DNA of 64,000 nt from Melieria omissa. Taxonomy: Eukaryota; Arthropoda; Insecta; Diptera; Ulidiidae. Shown here piece by piece: positions 22,037 through 32,629 of this stretch. The stretch covers positions 31,393,264-31,457,263 of the forward strand of contig OZ020269.1 in the NCBI GenBank assembly GCA_963971225.1, written 5' to 3'. Below the pieces are notes generated by a model that saw nothing but the letters and a program-made list of their open reading frames with translations, was not told the DNA's origin and did not search any database. A program made the position numbers and the translations under genes. Numbering within the stretch: position 1 is the stretch's first letter; every line of letters begins with the position of its first letter.

Positions 22037-24242
22037 TGCAAAACTCTTCAATTTGAGTGTAAAATTTATGACCATCCATTTACTTTAATTGTATCATTCA
22101 ATAACCTACAGCGACATTATTAGCACAGTCCATATGACCAACCATAGTGAGTCATTCTTTGGTACATCCACTTCAACGACACTTGAGTCACACTCAAGTG
22201 GCTCAAATATCGCACTCGCCAGCTGTCAAGTCAAGAGCAATTTTATGCCAACTGCTGCATTGCATTACGGCGCATTTAGGTGCAGGTCCAAAAATGAAAA
22301 ATACGTCAAATGACTTGTGTCACTGATTACAAAATTCTATGCAAACTCCAAGTTAATCAATCAGTTAGTCAATAGAAAATATCCGAACAAGTACTGAATA
22401 AAAACGAAATTTATGTGATTTTTGAAAATTATGGATTGAACGCCCTAACGCCTCATTTTTAATTCATTCATTCATTAATTTTTTTCGAAATTTATCAATC
22501 AATCAAAAATCGTTTAATTTATGTAAAGACTAAATAAATACGATTTAAAAGAAATATGTTAAAATTATTAACCACTTGCGACTAAAAGCTTACATAGTGA
22601 AAAATGAAAAACGACCAACAACAATGTGCGCCATCAATTAAATATGGAAAAGAAAATCTGAAATCATCGATTGGGTTTTCATGTGCCGCTGCTCGATTGC
22701 AAAGCAAGCGAATGAAAACAAAAGAAAACACAATTGGCAATTTCAATATGCGGCACCCAATCAGTCGTAACACACACACACACATACTTTCGTGCCGAAA
22801 TATTCCGCACCACATGTTGCGGCCTGTTTGCATGCGCTGTTGATTACTAGCAAAAAAATTCAGTGAAAATTTGTGGCCATTAAATAACAAATAAAAATGA
22901 ATAAATATGAATAAAACGAATGAAAAACAATAACAACAACGTAAAGAAAAGTAAAATTTTCTACAATTGCTGCAATTTGCATGAAAACATCAACTGCACA
23001 TTAACCAACATGCCGACATAAACTTTTGCATGCAGTGCACTATAATAATTTTTAACAACAATAACAACAATTGCATATTTCTTTTTATCGAGCTATTTAA
23101 TTTTTATTGGGGTTTTTAGTAGCAGCCACCCACAGCCGACGAGGCGAACCAGTGTGGAAAGAGGAAGAGGGCGGCACGTCAAGTTGCGTTATTGGCCAAC
23201 TGCAAAGCGAGCGGCTGTCCGACGCATGAACAGACGAGCGGACAGACGGACAGGCATACGAAGTGCAGTTGTATGGGGCGGGGCACTTTAAGGCAGCGCC
23301 ATGAAATTAAGATTTACGGCCATTTAAATTGCGGCGTGCAGTGCAGGTGGCGGCGGCGGCGTTAGCGTTGGTGACGTTGCCAGCTGTGTGTGTGGCAAGT
23401 GGCGGCCACAATGGCCATCAATTGTGTGTGCTCGAAATGGCAGTTACTGCTTTTATGTTGTTGTTGTTGTTGTTAATGTTGCTGTCGGTGGCGGTGGCGT
23501 TGTGGTTTTTTGCGCTTTAGCAATCGCCGACAAATTTTATTACACTTAACTACCTGAACATAAACACAAAAATGAAAACACCTGCAGCGCATGTGTGTGT
23601 GTGCGTGCGTGTGTGTTGGTGTTCTTATTGCGTGCATTTTCATTTCCGCTCAGCCGCACATTAGTGACAATTTGCCGCCGCGCTCAGCGGTTTTTGTAAA
23701 TTTCTCTTTTTTTAAATTTTGTTTTCATGCGGCACTCGATGGCCTTTTGTGTTTGTGTGTGTGTGCGAGCGCAAATATGTAATTTGAGCGTATTCGTATG
23801 CATTTTTGTTGAAAAATTGTATTTGCATGCAGCACGTAATTTGCATACATTAAATTTTTGCTGCGGCTTTGCCACCGCATACACGAATGTGTCACGGTTG
23901 CGCGATTGTTGACGCTCGCATTCACATGGCCAACATAACTGCGCAGCCTATATTTGAGGCAGTGTGAGTGTGTGCGTGTGTGTCCAAAGGCAATGCTAGT
24001 TACAATTGTTGAGGCGTTTGTACTGATTACAGGTCTAATGTTTATTATTGAAATATTGCGCAAATAACGTGGAATGAAGTTTTTCATTGTGTTTTTTTTT
24101 TTAAATGTGACTTTCACCTTCAAGTACAATTGGTTAGTGTAATTGAAGTAAATTAAAACTATTACACCACAATGAATTCTTATTTTATTAATATGAGAAA
24201 TATTTAAATAAGGTGCACGAGAAAGGAACATGAAATATTTAC
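22037..24242. other. Non-coding DNA with a GC-richer patch
   Basis: 23,110-23,480 is GC-richer, with GCG/GTT triplet runs giving an artificial alanine/leucine-rich frame. (GT)n runs lie near 23,595-23,625, 23,745-23,765 and 23,965-23,985. No supported gene. Confidence 0.5.
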
Positions 24243-25273
24243 GGGGCGTATGAGTAACTTTTAAATTAATGCTAACAATTTTGAAATTACTATAGTTGTA
24301 TTTGTACATAAAGCACAGTTTTTACTGAAAATTAACTGAAGCAGGTCAACATGGTTTAATTTATTTAGCATATTTGATTTATTGAGGTTTGGTGTAAGAA
24401 TTTACAACCTACGCAATTTTCAACCCCGGCAACTTTTTACTAGAGCACTTTTATTGAATTAGGGTTCAGTTTAATTTCTAAAAATGTATTTGATTAGAAA
24501 GAAAATTTAAGCGCCAGCCATGGTAAAATATGACTCTACTTCTTGTTGAAATCAAGGTGCACTGGGCGTATGAGTGATATTTAACATATCTTAGTGACAT
24601 TCCGTGCATTTTTCCCAGTATTTCAAAATGAAAACCAAGCTAAGTAGGTCAACGTTATTTCATTTAATAAGCACTCGATTTGGTTTAATAAGCTTTGACT
24701 CAAGGATTTACAACCCACAGGTCGACACACTTCAAGTCGACGCAATGCAATTATTTATTACTTGAGATCAACAAAACTTGTATTATATTAGTTTTTAGTT
24801 AAAATTGTAAAAATTTATTTAATTATAAAGAAAATTTAAGTGCCAGCAATGGTATAATTTTACTCTAATTATTGCAGAAATCAAGGTACACTGGGCGTAT
24901 GAGTGATATTTTAGACATATTGGTGACATTCAGTGCATTTTTCCTGGTATTTGAAAATGGAAACCAAGCAAAATAGGTGAAAATATTAAATTTCATTTAT
25001 TAAGCATTTTATTATTTATTTAGATTTCACTTTAAAACTTACAACCCACAGGTTAACATGCTTCAAATCGATGCAAGGCATTTCTTTAGAACTTAAGATC
25101 AACAAAATTTTTTATTTAATTAGTTTTCTGGTAACTTTATAAAAATTAATTTGCTTATAAAGACAATTAAAGTGCCAACAATAGTCAAATTTGACTCGGC
25201 TTTGTTGATATTGAGGTGAACTGGGCGTACGAGTGATATTTTACATAACTTGGTGACTTTCAGTGCATTTCTA

Positions 25274-25850
25274 CTACAGGGTAGGCCATTTAAAGTGGAA
25301 GGCCATTCTTGTTTTTGAAAAAAAGAGGAAAAAAAATGTTTTTTTTTTGTTTTCATCTCGATATTCATTTATTTTGGTCCAAGGAGAAATTTTTTAGTTA
25401 GTTTTTGAAAATGATATCGCGTAAATGGCCACCATTAGCTTTGGCCGCAAAATGTGCCCTTTTTTCGGCATTTTCCATCACTTTTGCCAGTGTATCGGCC
25501 GATATGGCTCTTATTTCGCGGCGCATGTTGGCTCTGAGTTGAGCTAGTGTCCTTGGCTTGTTGGTGTATACCTTGGACTTCAAGTAGCCCCATAAAAAAA
25601 AGTCTGGCGGCGTCAAATCGGGTGATCTCGGTGGCCACTCATAATCGCCGTTTGGTTTTCACAATCGGGAAGTTATTTTGAATGTAAAGCTGATAAATTT
25701 CAGCACTTTCTTTTGGAGTGTACTGTTCCATGGTATAAATTGTCTTGGAATGACGCTTCCAACGCGCTATGTCGCGCTAGTCGATCTGACAGCTCTGTCA
25801 AAAGTTATAGGGTTACCAGATGCTTCCACTTTAAATGGCCTACCCTGTAG
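25274..25850 (-). mobile_element. Internally deleted Tc1/mariner-type element
   Basis: It lies between TA dinucleotides (25,272-25,273 and 25,851-25,852). Both ends carry an at least 27-bp near-perfect inverted repeat starting CTACAGGGTAGGCCATTTAA. On the minus strand a transposase N-terminus (MEQYTPKESAEIYQLY..., ATG at 25,731) is joined near 25,645 to a C-terminus starting WPPRSPDLTPPDFFLWGYLK and running to a stop at 25,398. The two parts are in different frames, and the first two catalytic acidic residues are absent. It is therefore a non-autonomous deletion derivative. Confidence 0.9.
25398..25643 (-). pseudogene. Transposase C-terminal fragment (IS630/Tc1-mariner)
   Basis: About 80 residues remain: the final catalytic block SPDLTPPDFFLWGYLKS, then VYTNKPRTLAQLRANMRREI, then an ANGGHLRDIIFKN ending, as in full-length insect members of the group. 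The first ATG in the frame is at 25,616, but the coding match starts earlier, at about 25,643. The frame is clean to its stop, so the deletion may be recent. Confidence 0.8.
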
Positions 25851-25960
25851 TATTTCAAAATGGAAACCAAGCTAAATAGGTCATATTAATTTCATTTACT
25901 TACCACTTGATTTAATTAATTCAGGTTTAACTCAAGAATTTACATCCCACAGGCCAACAT

Positions 25961-26870
25961 TAGACTGGATTTAGTGCACGATTTTTCGATTTCGATGCTC
26001 CGCAACCTCTCATTGTATGCGGTTTGGTGAAAAAGTGAGCCAAAAAATTGGCCATTGGCCAAAAAAGTGGCCATGAGCCAACAAATTTTGGAGCTAGGGT
26101 GGGGCTAAATGGGTTCGCATCGAGGTCAAAGTTCACAAAAAAGCTGGGAAATACGACAAATTTCTCCTTAGTTATTCAGAAGTTGCTCTTAGAGGGTTAA
26201 AATCTATGGCTGACCCCTCTAGTTTTCCTTACTGAACATTTCTTTCAAACGTACTTACCCCCTATCTCCAACCCTTAATGGGGCTCCCATACAAAATGGT
26301 CGTTTTTATATAATGGGCTCCCATTGCTCCCAGGTTGGCTCCAGCTGTATCAAATGTATGACCGACACCCATTTACTTTCTCTTCCGAATGTTTCTTCCA
26401 AACATACCTACCCGCTAACTCCAAGTCTTTAGGGGGCTGCCATACAAAACTGGCCATTTTCTATGCCATTGGCTTCCCACTTGCAAATGTAGTAGTTAAG
26501 TAAGCGAGAAAACATCGTATCTTGAAAACTATTGAACCGATTTAAATTATTTATTCAGCGATGGCCAACATTCCTAAGTAGAAAAATACAAAATTAATTG
26601 AGTTTCAGAAAATCACCACCAGAGGACATCCCCATACGATCGGATTTGTGACGTTGTCAACTTTTGGGTTTCTACTATACAAAGCAAAAATCAAAATGTA
26701 TTGTCGAAATCCCATTAACCTTCCCATTTTGAATATAATTGTAACTTTAGATTAGTCTTATGTTTGATTAGGTTCAGAGGGCGTGTATGGAAAACCCTAT
26801 ATGGAACCGTGTATGGAAAAAAACGTGTATGGAAACTTCTTAAGTTAAGTTAATAAGTTCTTTATTCTTA
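25961..26870. repeat. Unidentified insertion of about 0.9 kb with internal repeats
   Basis: This block separates CCCACAGGCCAACAT from the TTATTACTTGAGATC that should follow it about 25 bp later in the 330-bp unit. Inside, two diverged copies about 150 bp apart (about 26,209-26,321 and 26,357-26,465) share TTTCAAACGTACTTACC-like and GGGGCTCCCATACAAAA-like blocks. TGTATGGAAA recurs at 26,785-26,835. No terminal repeats or coding frame were recognised. Confidence 0.5.
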
Positions 26871-27231
26871 ATTCAATTCTTTATTACTTGAGATCAAAAA
26901 AAAATTTTTGGTTTAATCAGTTTTTAGTTGAATTAATAAATTTGATGTATTTACTTGTTAACAGATTTTAAGCGCCAACACAGCAGGTCAAAGTTGACCA
27001 TTGACAGTTAAAGTTAAGGAACACTGGGCGTATGAGTGATATTTTCATATTTCTTAGTGACATTTAATGCATTTTTACTTGAATTTTTTTTCCTGCAAAG
27101 TTTGCATGACCTTTTGTGGTATATAAAAGTACATACACTATGATCAATAAGTACCGGGACTGTGTATTTTAAATTTTCCGCCGTTGCCCGATGCAGGTAA
27201 AAAAATTTTTTTTAGGTCGGTAGGACCTTAA

Positions 27232-27450
27232 CACTAGAATGCCCGAGGGAGTCATTTTGACTCCATTGAGGTCTTTTATTTTTTAAATTATTCAAAACAC
27301 TATACGTACCAGAATTACACTGTAATTTAATTTCAACAGCAAAAGCCACTGACAATAACTGTACAGTAGTTATGAATTCAAACAAGGCAATTATTAACAC
27401 TAGAATGCCCGAAAATCTGACATACCTAAAATGCCTCGGGCATTCTAGTG
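27232..27450. mobile_element. TTAA-target MITE nested in the mariner inverted repeat
   Basis: TTAA at 27,228-27,231 and 27,451-27,454. The ends CACTAGAATGCCCGAGG and CCTCGGGCATTCTAGTG are a perfect 17-bp inverted repeat. A subterminal palindrome GGAGTCATTTTGACTCC follows the left end. A third copy of the terminus (TTAACACTAGAATGCCCGA at 27,394-27,412) lies inside, so the last 53 bp also form a complete TTAA-bounded hairpin. The uninterrupted right arm of the host mariner shows the pre-insertion sequence. Confidence 0.88.
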
Positions 27451-27522
27451 TTAAATGACATCTGTGTCAAATTTTGAGCGGGATTGCATCATTAGTTTTT
27501 GTTTGGCAGCTGTTAGCGTCAG

Positions 27523-28119
27523 TCAACTTTTTGTACTTCGTCGCATTTTACAATGGCGCACTTTTTTTGGCTTTGGCTCGCCTTCAGAACGCCATTCGGA
27601 TGATTGCTGGCTAGTTGTCACGTCGAATTCATAGACCCATGTCTCATCACCAGTAATTATACGTTTCATGAACTTTGGGTCCTTCTTAGCTTCGGAAATC
27701 ATGTCTTCAGCCACTTGCTTTCGATGATCTTTTTGGACAAAATTCAAGTCTTGAGGAACAAGCCGTGCGGCGACGCGTTTCATGCGCAAAATATCGACAA
27801 CAATGTGTTGTGCGCTTCCATAAGAGATGTTAAGATCGTAAGAAATCTCTCTGAGGCTCACATGACGATTTTCAAGCACGATTTTCTTCACAATTTCAAC
27901 ATTTTCGTCGGTATTCGATGTTGAAGGACGTCCAGAACGAGGAAAGTCTTCGACCACTTCACGACCACTTTTGAACATTTTATACCACTCGAACGCTCTG
28001 GTTCTTGATAGAGCAGACTCCCCAAATGCTTTCTGCAACATTTTAAACGCATTGACACAAGAAATTTCGTTCCTAAGATAAAATTTCAAACAAATACGTT
28101 GATCAACAAAATTATCCAT
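27523..28119 (-). pseudogene. mariner transposase, N-terminal half only
   Basis: The frame starts MDNFVDQRICLKFYLRN at 28,119 and is open for 198 codons. The first ~110 residues hold the paired helix-turn-helix DNA-binding region, including GRPSTSNTDENVEIVKKIV and the second helix SLREISYDLNISYGSAQHIV. ITGDETWVYEFD (about residue 155) carries the first catalytic aspartate. After EWRSEGEPKPKKVRH the match stops, and the frame ends close to the left inverted repeat. The second and third catalytic acids are therefore missing, and the product could at most bind DNA. The upstream sequence is a (TTCAA)n run on the sense strand. Confidence 0.9.
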
Positions 28120-28165
28120 TGATTGAATTGAATTTGAATTGAATTGAATTGAATTGAATTGAATT
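28120..28165. repeat. (TTGAA)n microsatellite in the mariner leader
   Basis: About eight TTGAA units lie directly upstream of the transposase ATG. On the transposon sense strand they read TTCAA, the same pentamer and strand sense as the 1.9-kb satellite at 19.5 kb. Confidence 0.85.
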
Positions 28166-28284
28166 ATTATTTGACACAGATGTCAGTTAAGGTCCTACCG
28201 ACCTAAAAAAAATTTGTTTACCTGCATCGGGCAATGGCGGAAAATTTAAAATACACAGTCCCGGTACTTATTGATCATAGTGTA

Positions 28285-28779
28285 TGTGGCGAATCTAAAA
28301 GGGCAAATTAAAGGCTTTCTTTCTTTCTATCCCAGAATCATTATACACGTCGTCTCTCATTGTCAATTATTGACACATACTCTTCAGTGTTGTTAACTAC
28401 TATCATTTTCAAAAGTCTTTCCCAGCATTTGGTCACACAATACTTTTCTCATTACGAAATATTTCCCAGAACTTTTAACCTGGTGCACATTGTATACGAA
28501 AGCATTGTCACAGTTCTCATTTCTTATATCCTCAATTAATAACACATTTTTCGTCTTCGTCCTCATCACTGTCACTGTGTAATTTCCATAGGTCCCTTCT
28601 GGCATATCGTCACACAACGTTTCTCTCAGAATTCGTAAAATTTCATTTACTTTGAATAATTTCCTTGCTAATTTCTTTCATTTCATCTTTTTTATTAAAG
28701 TGTAAAAGCTAAAGTTATACAGCAAAAATTCATTCAAATAAAATTTAACTCTCTGGCCATCAAAACGATGATCAAAGGA
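28285..28779. other. Non-coding DNA
   Basis: No recognised element. A 74-codon minus-strand frame at 28,393-28,617 shows no domain I can name. Confidence 0.45.
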
Positions 28780-28960
28780 TACGATTGGTGAAAAAGTAAT
28801 CGTCATACCGTCAGCATACTCACTGATGGCTCCAAGATGAAGAAGAGGGTTCAGGATGTGAGAGGAGTGTAATGTAGCTGAATATCAACGAATCGTACAA
28901 GCTGTCAGAACACAGCAGTGTGTTCCGGACATAGGTATTCGCTGCTAGAAAAGCCCCAAA
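28780..28960 (+). pseudogene. RNase H domain relic of a non-LTR retrotransposon
   Basis: The plus strand reads ILTDGSKMKKRVQ (about 28,817), then in another frame LNINESYKLSEHSSVFR with a stop, then VFAAR. TDGSK followed by the KLSEHSSVFQ-EVFAA block is the start of the RNase H domain in I/R1/Loa-type elements. The first catalytic aspartate is kept. Frameshifts and stops make it a fossil of about 150 bp. Confidence 0.75.
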
Positions 28961-31130
28961 ACTTTCTTGCAATGTTACTACGGACGAAATAAATAAAAAT
29001 TAGATAAATGATTGGATAATCTCGTTCAGACTGGGGACTGGGACCATCTGCCTCTCCTTCTCATGGCAATGCTTGGTAAACTTGGGGGCACATGAGTTCA
29101 CTGCAATTGGCAAATAGCTAACAAAATTTATATTCACACATACATAAATATTACAGATTACTAAATACAAGTATTGACATATTTCCAAGGCGCTTATATT
29201 TCGCCAAGTGGTGCATGGATTGCAGTGCGAGTGCATTAAAAACTTTGCAGCGCTTTCGAAGAACAGCTGCAAGTTAAGAATTGTTGCAATATTTGTTTTG
29301 ATTTTCTTTTACTAGTTGCAATGCACAAATAAAGCTGATCAGTTGTCTTCGGTGCACACGTTGAGCAAAAACTTCTGCTTTTGATGCCCCCATCCATTGC
29401 TTGGCTTTCTTTTCGCTCTTTCGCACACAAACATTGCCAATCTCCGCATTTGTTGCTGCGCTCAACCCACTCTTACACACTCACTCAACGCAATCAAACC
29501 GAAATAAAACTTTGCAAATATTTCGAATCCTTGCAAGTTGCTCCACTTGCCAACACAAGTAGGTGTGGCTTTGTGATTACAGTTACAGCTGTTGTTGTTG
29601 TTGCTGTGCACTTGCTGCCACTGATGCTATCGACTGCGAGCACCATTCGCACTTTCTAAGGGGGCACTGTGCACTCGCCCGAAAGTGTGCTACAAAAATG
29701 TTTGGACCTGCAATAAACTTGACGCTGCACACAAATGCGCATAACATTTTTGTTGTTGTTAGAAGTTTGAGCATTTTTCACCATAATACTTGTTATTTTT
29801 GCATTTGTTGTCTCTTATTTCTATATATTTCGCTAATTTTGAAATGGCAAATGTGGCGATGGCGCGTGTGCGTAAAATCGTTGCTGTGCAAGTTGTGATT
29901 TAAAAGTGGAACAATTTGCAACAAAAACTCTCGCTGCCAAGTAATCCGCTGCCCGAATGGAGGACAAGCGCACAAGTACGATGCAAGTTGTAAAAGTTGC
30001 CATGTCAAAGGTGAAATTTACTGCACGTTCGGGTGCGGTGTTGTGATTTGCATATTTTGTGCAACTGCTTGGAAATTGTGCTTTTGCAACAACAACGAAA
30101 GTAGAAACTATATATGTATATAGCAACTGGAGAGATAGTAATTATGCATAGTGGCGGCAACTTAGCTGCACATTAGCCACTCGCATCCAATGAGTTGCCA
30201 ACTCTGGCGTTTCATTTGCGTAATGAGCGGTGTTTCGCGCTGGAAAAGCGCCACTCAAGCGTGACTCGCTATTCGGTTGCAGAAAAACGAGTGACCCATA
30301 GAGTTTTTGTGCTCGTAATGCCGGCTAAGTCGGAAGCTAAGTTTTGGTTTCGAATTTTTGGGCGAAATTGCTGGGTCATATGCAGACCGGAACATGGACT
30401 GACGGACTGACGTTAATTACACTGCAACTGTGCGTTGGACAGGTTTGGGGCGTTCGGTTTAGGGTGGCAGCCGTTCGAAATGAGTATGGATTTAGTTTCG
30501 TTCAGTGGTCAATTAAAGAATTACTACAGAAAGGATATTTAAATGAACAGAAAATAGTATGTACGCACAATGAAATGTCTTGAAACTGATTTCTTTTCAC
30601 AAGCATATTAAAGTGACATAGGCATTTGAAAATGATTTTGAGTGAGTTGTTCTGACCTACTGAGTTCTTAGCGATGCAGGCATAACACCAGAAAAAACCG
30701 CAAGTTTTCCGTACCTACATATATCTCTATCTCTATATATCTATCATAAAACCTGATACCTGATGTCTCGAAAGTACACATCGGATTTGGAAAACTTTTG
30801 ACAAAATAAATTAAAAAAAAACATGCAACTTTCGGGATTCTACAAGCCGCAGCAAAGACGAGAGTTCTTGTAATGAAACTACTTCTAGTCCGGTCAACTC
30901 GAGGTATTCTTGAGATAGCGAGACAGCGATGAGTGCACCATAGACATTTTTGCTGCAAATTTTCTATAAATATTTATTTTTTATGAATATAAAGATTCCA
31001 TATTCGTCAACTCAGTCCTCACTGTGGTCATAGCAGCAACATTACATGACATTTTTGACAAGGAGACTAACAATTTCGCTACAAGAACATTAACAAGTAA
31101 AATTTTAAAAACATACATTTAGTTTACTGC
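28961..31130. other. Non-coding DNA
   Basis: 29,550-29,900 and 30,180-30,480 are slightly GC-richer with TTG/CAA runs. A TATATCTCTATC run lies at 30,716-30,740. No supported gene; open frames on both strands are short and featureless. Confidence 0.5.
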
Positions 31131-31330
31131 GAAAACAGCGCACCAAATTTATCTAGCGACGTCCCCAACCATTCTGCTGTAACCTCCTCACACAACAGAT
31201 GGCGCTACGAGCGGCAGCTCTAAATAAAGGAGGCGACGTTCCTAAGCGCCGTTAGATGGCAGCCCTATCACTTAGGGCTACCTGCGGCAGGCTAATGACC
31301 TACAATGGTAGAACAACACAACCAATAAAC
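31131..31330. repeat. Interspersed repeat R, partial copy 1
   Basis: Homologous to 42,971-43,180. Both start GAAAACAGCGCACCAAA and share GGCGCTA-GAGCGG, a TTCCTAAGCG block, CCTATCACTTAG/CCCATCACTTAG and CTACCTGCGGCAGGC, then an ACAACACAACC-like block. This copy ends near 31,330 without the CCTAA tail. Identity unknown; it could be 3' sequence of a non-LTR element. Confidence 0.75.
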
Positions 31331-31856
31331 GTAACCGAGAGAAGAACAAGGAAAAAAAATTGGAGTTTCATAATTTTGAATTTTTTAACACAATTTGCAT
31401 AAATTTAATATTTTAAAGCAAGTTTCAATATACGAAGACATTTTGCAGTTATCGTCTGCCCATCGAACCCATCGCGCTGATTTCCTTCTGTATCTAAGAT
31501 CAGCAATTATGTCCTGGGTCAATATTGGAACTTTCTTACTGAATTTTGTACTTTGTACTTCACCAGAGCAAAACTTACATCATCTGTCGAAAAGCTCATG
31601 AACAAAGGGACCAAATGCTATTTGGCCTTCACTAAATATTCTCACAGACCTCAAATTACGTCGAAATTCGTAAAGGGTGGTAAGCCGAATCTTTTGCTCA
31701 GAATGAAACTTGTAGTCTACGTTTAGGTGATACTGAAACAGCAGCAGAGAAATTCGACTGTATGGCCTTGGGGAGTAAAGAGAAGGATAAAAAAGAGTAA
31801 AGAGATGCAAAAAAGGGAATGTCTTGTTAATCATTAAGCGTTCCGCCTAGTCCGCA
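31331..31856. other. Non-coding DNA
   Basis: Mixed-composition sequence with unrecognised open frames on both strands (about 68 and 84 codons). No element ends seen. Confidence 0.4.
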
Positions 31857-31957
31857 GATAAACCTCTGGACGACTAATCCTTTTCATATTTATTGACAAC
31901 TAAAAGAACTTAATTCGGATCCTTTTCGTTCTCAATAAAAATATGAAAAGGATCCAA
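31857..31957. repeat. Hairpin-forming repeat, copy 1
   Basis: Shares CTCTGGACGACTAAT with copy 2 at 32,634. Inside, CCTTTTCATATTTATTGA and the inverted TCAATAAAAATATGAAAAGG fold on each other around a TTAATTCGGATCC-like centre. Confidence 0.7.
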
Positions 31958-32629
31958 ACTATGTGACAAGTTTCAGAACATTCCCAAGACGGTTTCATTA
32001 GAGAGAAACCTTGTTATGACGGATTGAATTGCTAGTATCAGCTTTATTCTTCCCCATTGAAATAATACATCTACGAGGCTCTTGCAACTCAGTGGAGTTA
32101 TTCCACTTGTCCCTAACCATTTCTTATACATTTTTCACACAATATGAAAGATAGAACAATTTGAATTACTGTCAAGTTCATACAGCCCCCTGAAGCACAG
32201 ATGATCTTTGTCAAGGTCAAAGCCGAAATCTTTTCCTAGCGTTTATATTGTAACAGTTAACGTCTGCAAGAATCTTCTCATACCGATTTTTGTTTCGTGC
32301 GAAACGAATCGCTTTAGATATTACCGTTTCCGTCTGGCACTTTACTGGGATATCAGGCCCCCAAGTTGTTAATACTCCTCAAAACAATTATTCAGATCTT
32401 ATGACTCGCGCCAAATATTCATTCGTATTAAATGTCTCCAGAGCAAAGAAAAATTTTATATTTTGTAAATAGGATGAGAACTTTTCTACCAAAAGTATTT
32501 TGGTTTTCAAAATTAAACTGCGACCCAAAAGGGTTAATACTTTTGACTTTTATTAATTTTTGAAAATTTTTTTATTAAATATTTGGATGAAGTATCTGTA
32601 AGAAATGTGTCCATACATATAGTTTACAA
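31958..32629. other. Non-coding DNA between the two hairpin repeats
   Basis: No gene recognised. A 60-codon plus-strand frame at 32,290-32,472 has no features I can name. Confidence 0.4.

Larger units (their letters stand above)
24243..27065. repeat. Tandem array of about 330-bp units (four to five), twice interrupted
   Basis: Each unit carries GGGCGTATGAGTGATATTT or a close variant, at 24,245 (diverged), 24,564, 24,893, 25,222 and 27,026. It is followed by AGTGCATTTTT, a CAAAATGGAAACCAAGC block, TTACAACCCACAGG, CTTGAGATCAAC and AAGTGCCAGCAATGGT. Spacing between the first four motif copies is 319, 329 and 329 bp. The fourth unit is split by a Tc1/mariner derivative (25,274-25,850) and again by an unrelated block (25,961-26,870); removing both restores the period. 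No coding frame. Confidence 0.85.
27136..28282 (-). mobile_element. mariner-like element with long inverted repeats, internally deleted
   Basis: TA dinucleotides flank it (27,134-27,135 and 28,283-28,284). The ends are inverted copies starting CACTATGATCAATAAGTACC and extending for about 110 bp (right arm 28,171-28,282). The left arm matches up to 27,231, is interrupted by a 219-bp TTAA MITE, and resumes at 27,455 with TGACATCTGTGTCAAA. Without the insert the element would be about 0.92 kb. It encodes only the N-terminal half of a transposase. The long arms and protein resemble the rosa-type mariners of tephritids; that assignment is from memory and not tested. Confidence 0.9.

Noticed and set aside
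23329..23520. Alanine/leucine-rich plus-strand frame resembling a signal peptide
   Set aside because: Built on GCG and TTG triplet runs, with no donor site in a usable position and no promoter-like start.
32290..32472. Plus-strand frame of 60 codons with mixed composition
   Set aside because: It looked protein-like at first, but no family pattern could be identified and the neighbouring frames are broken.
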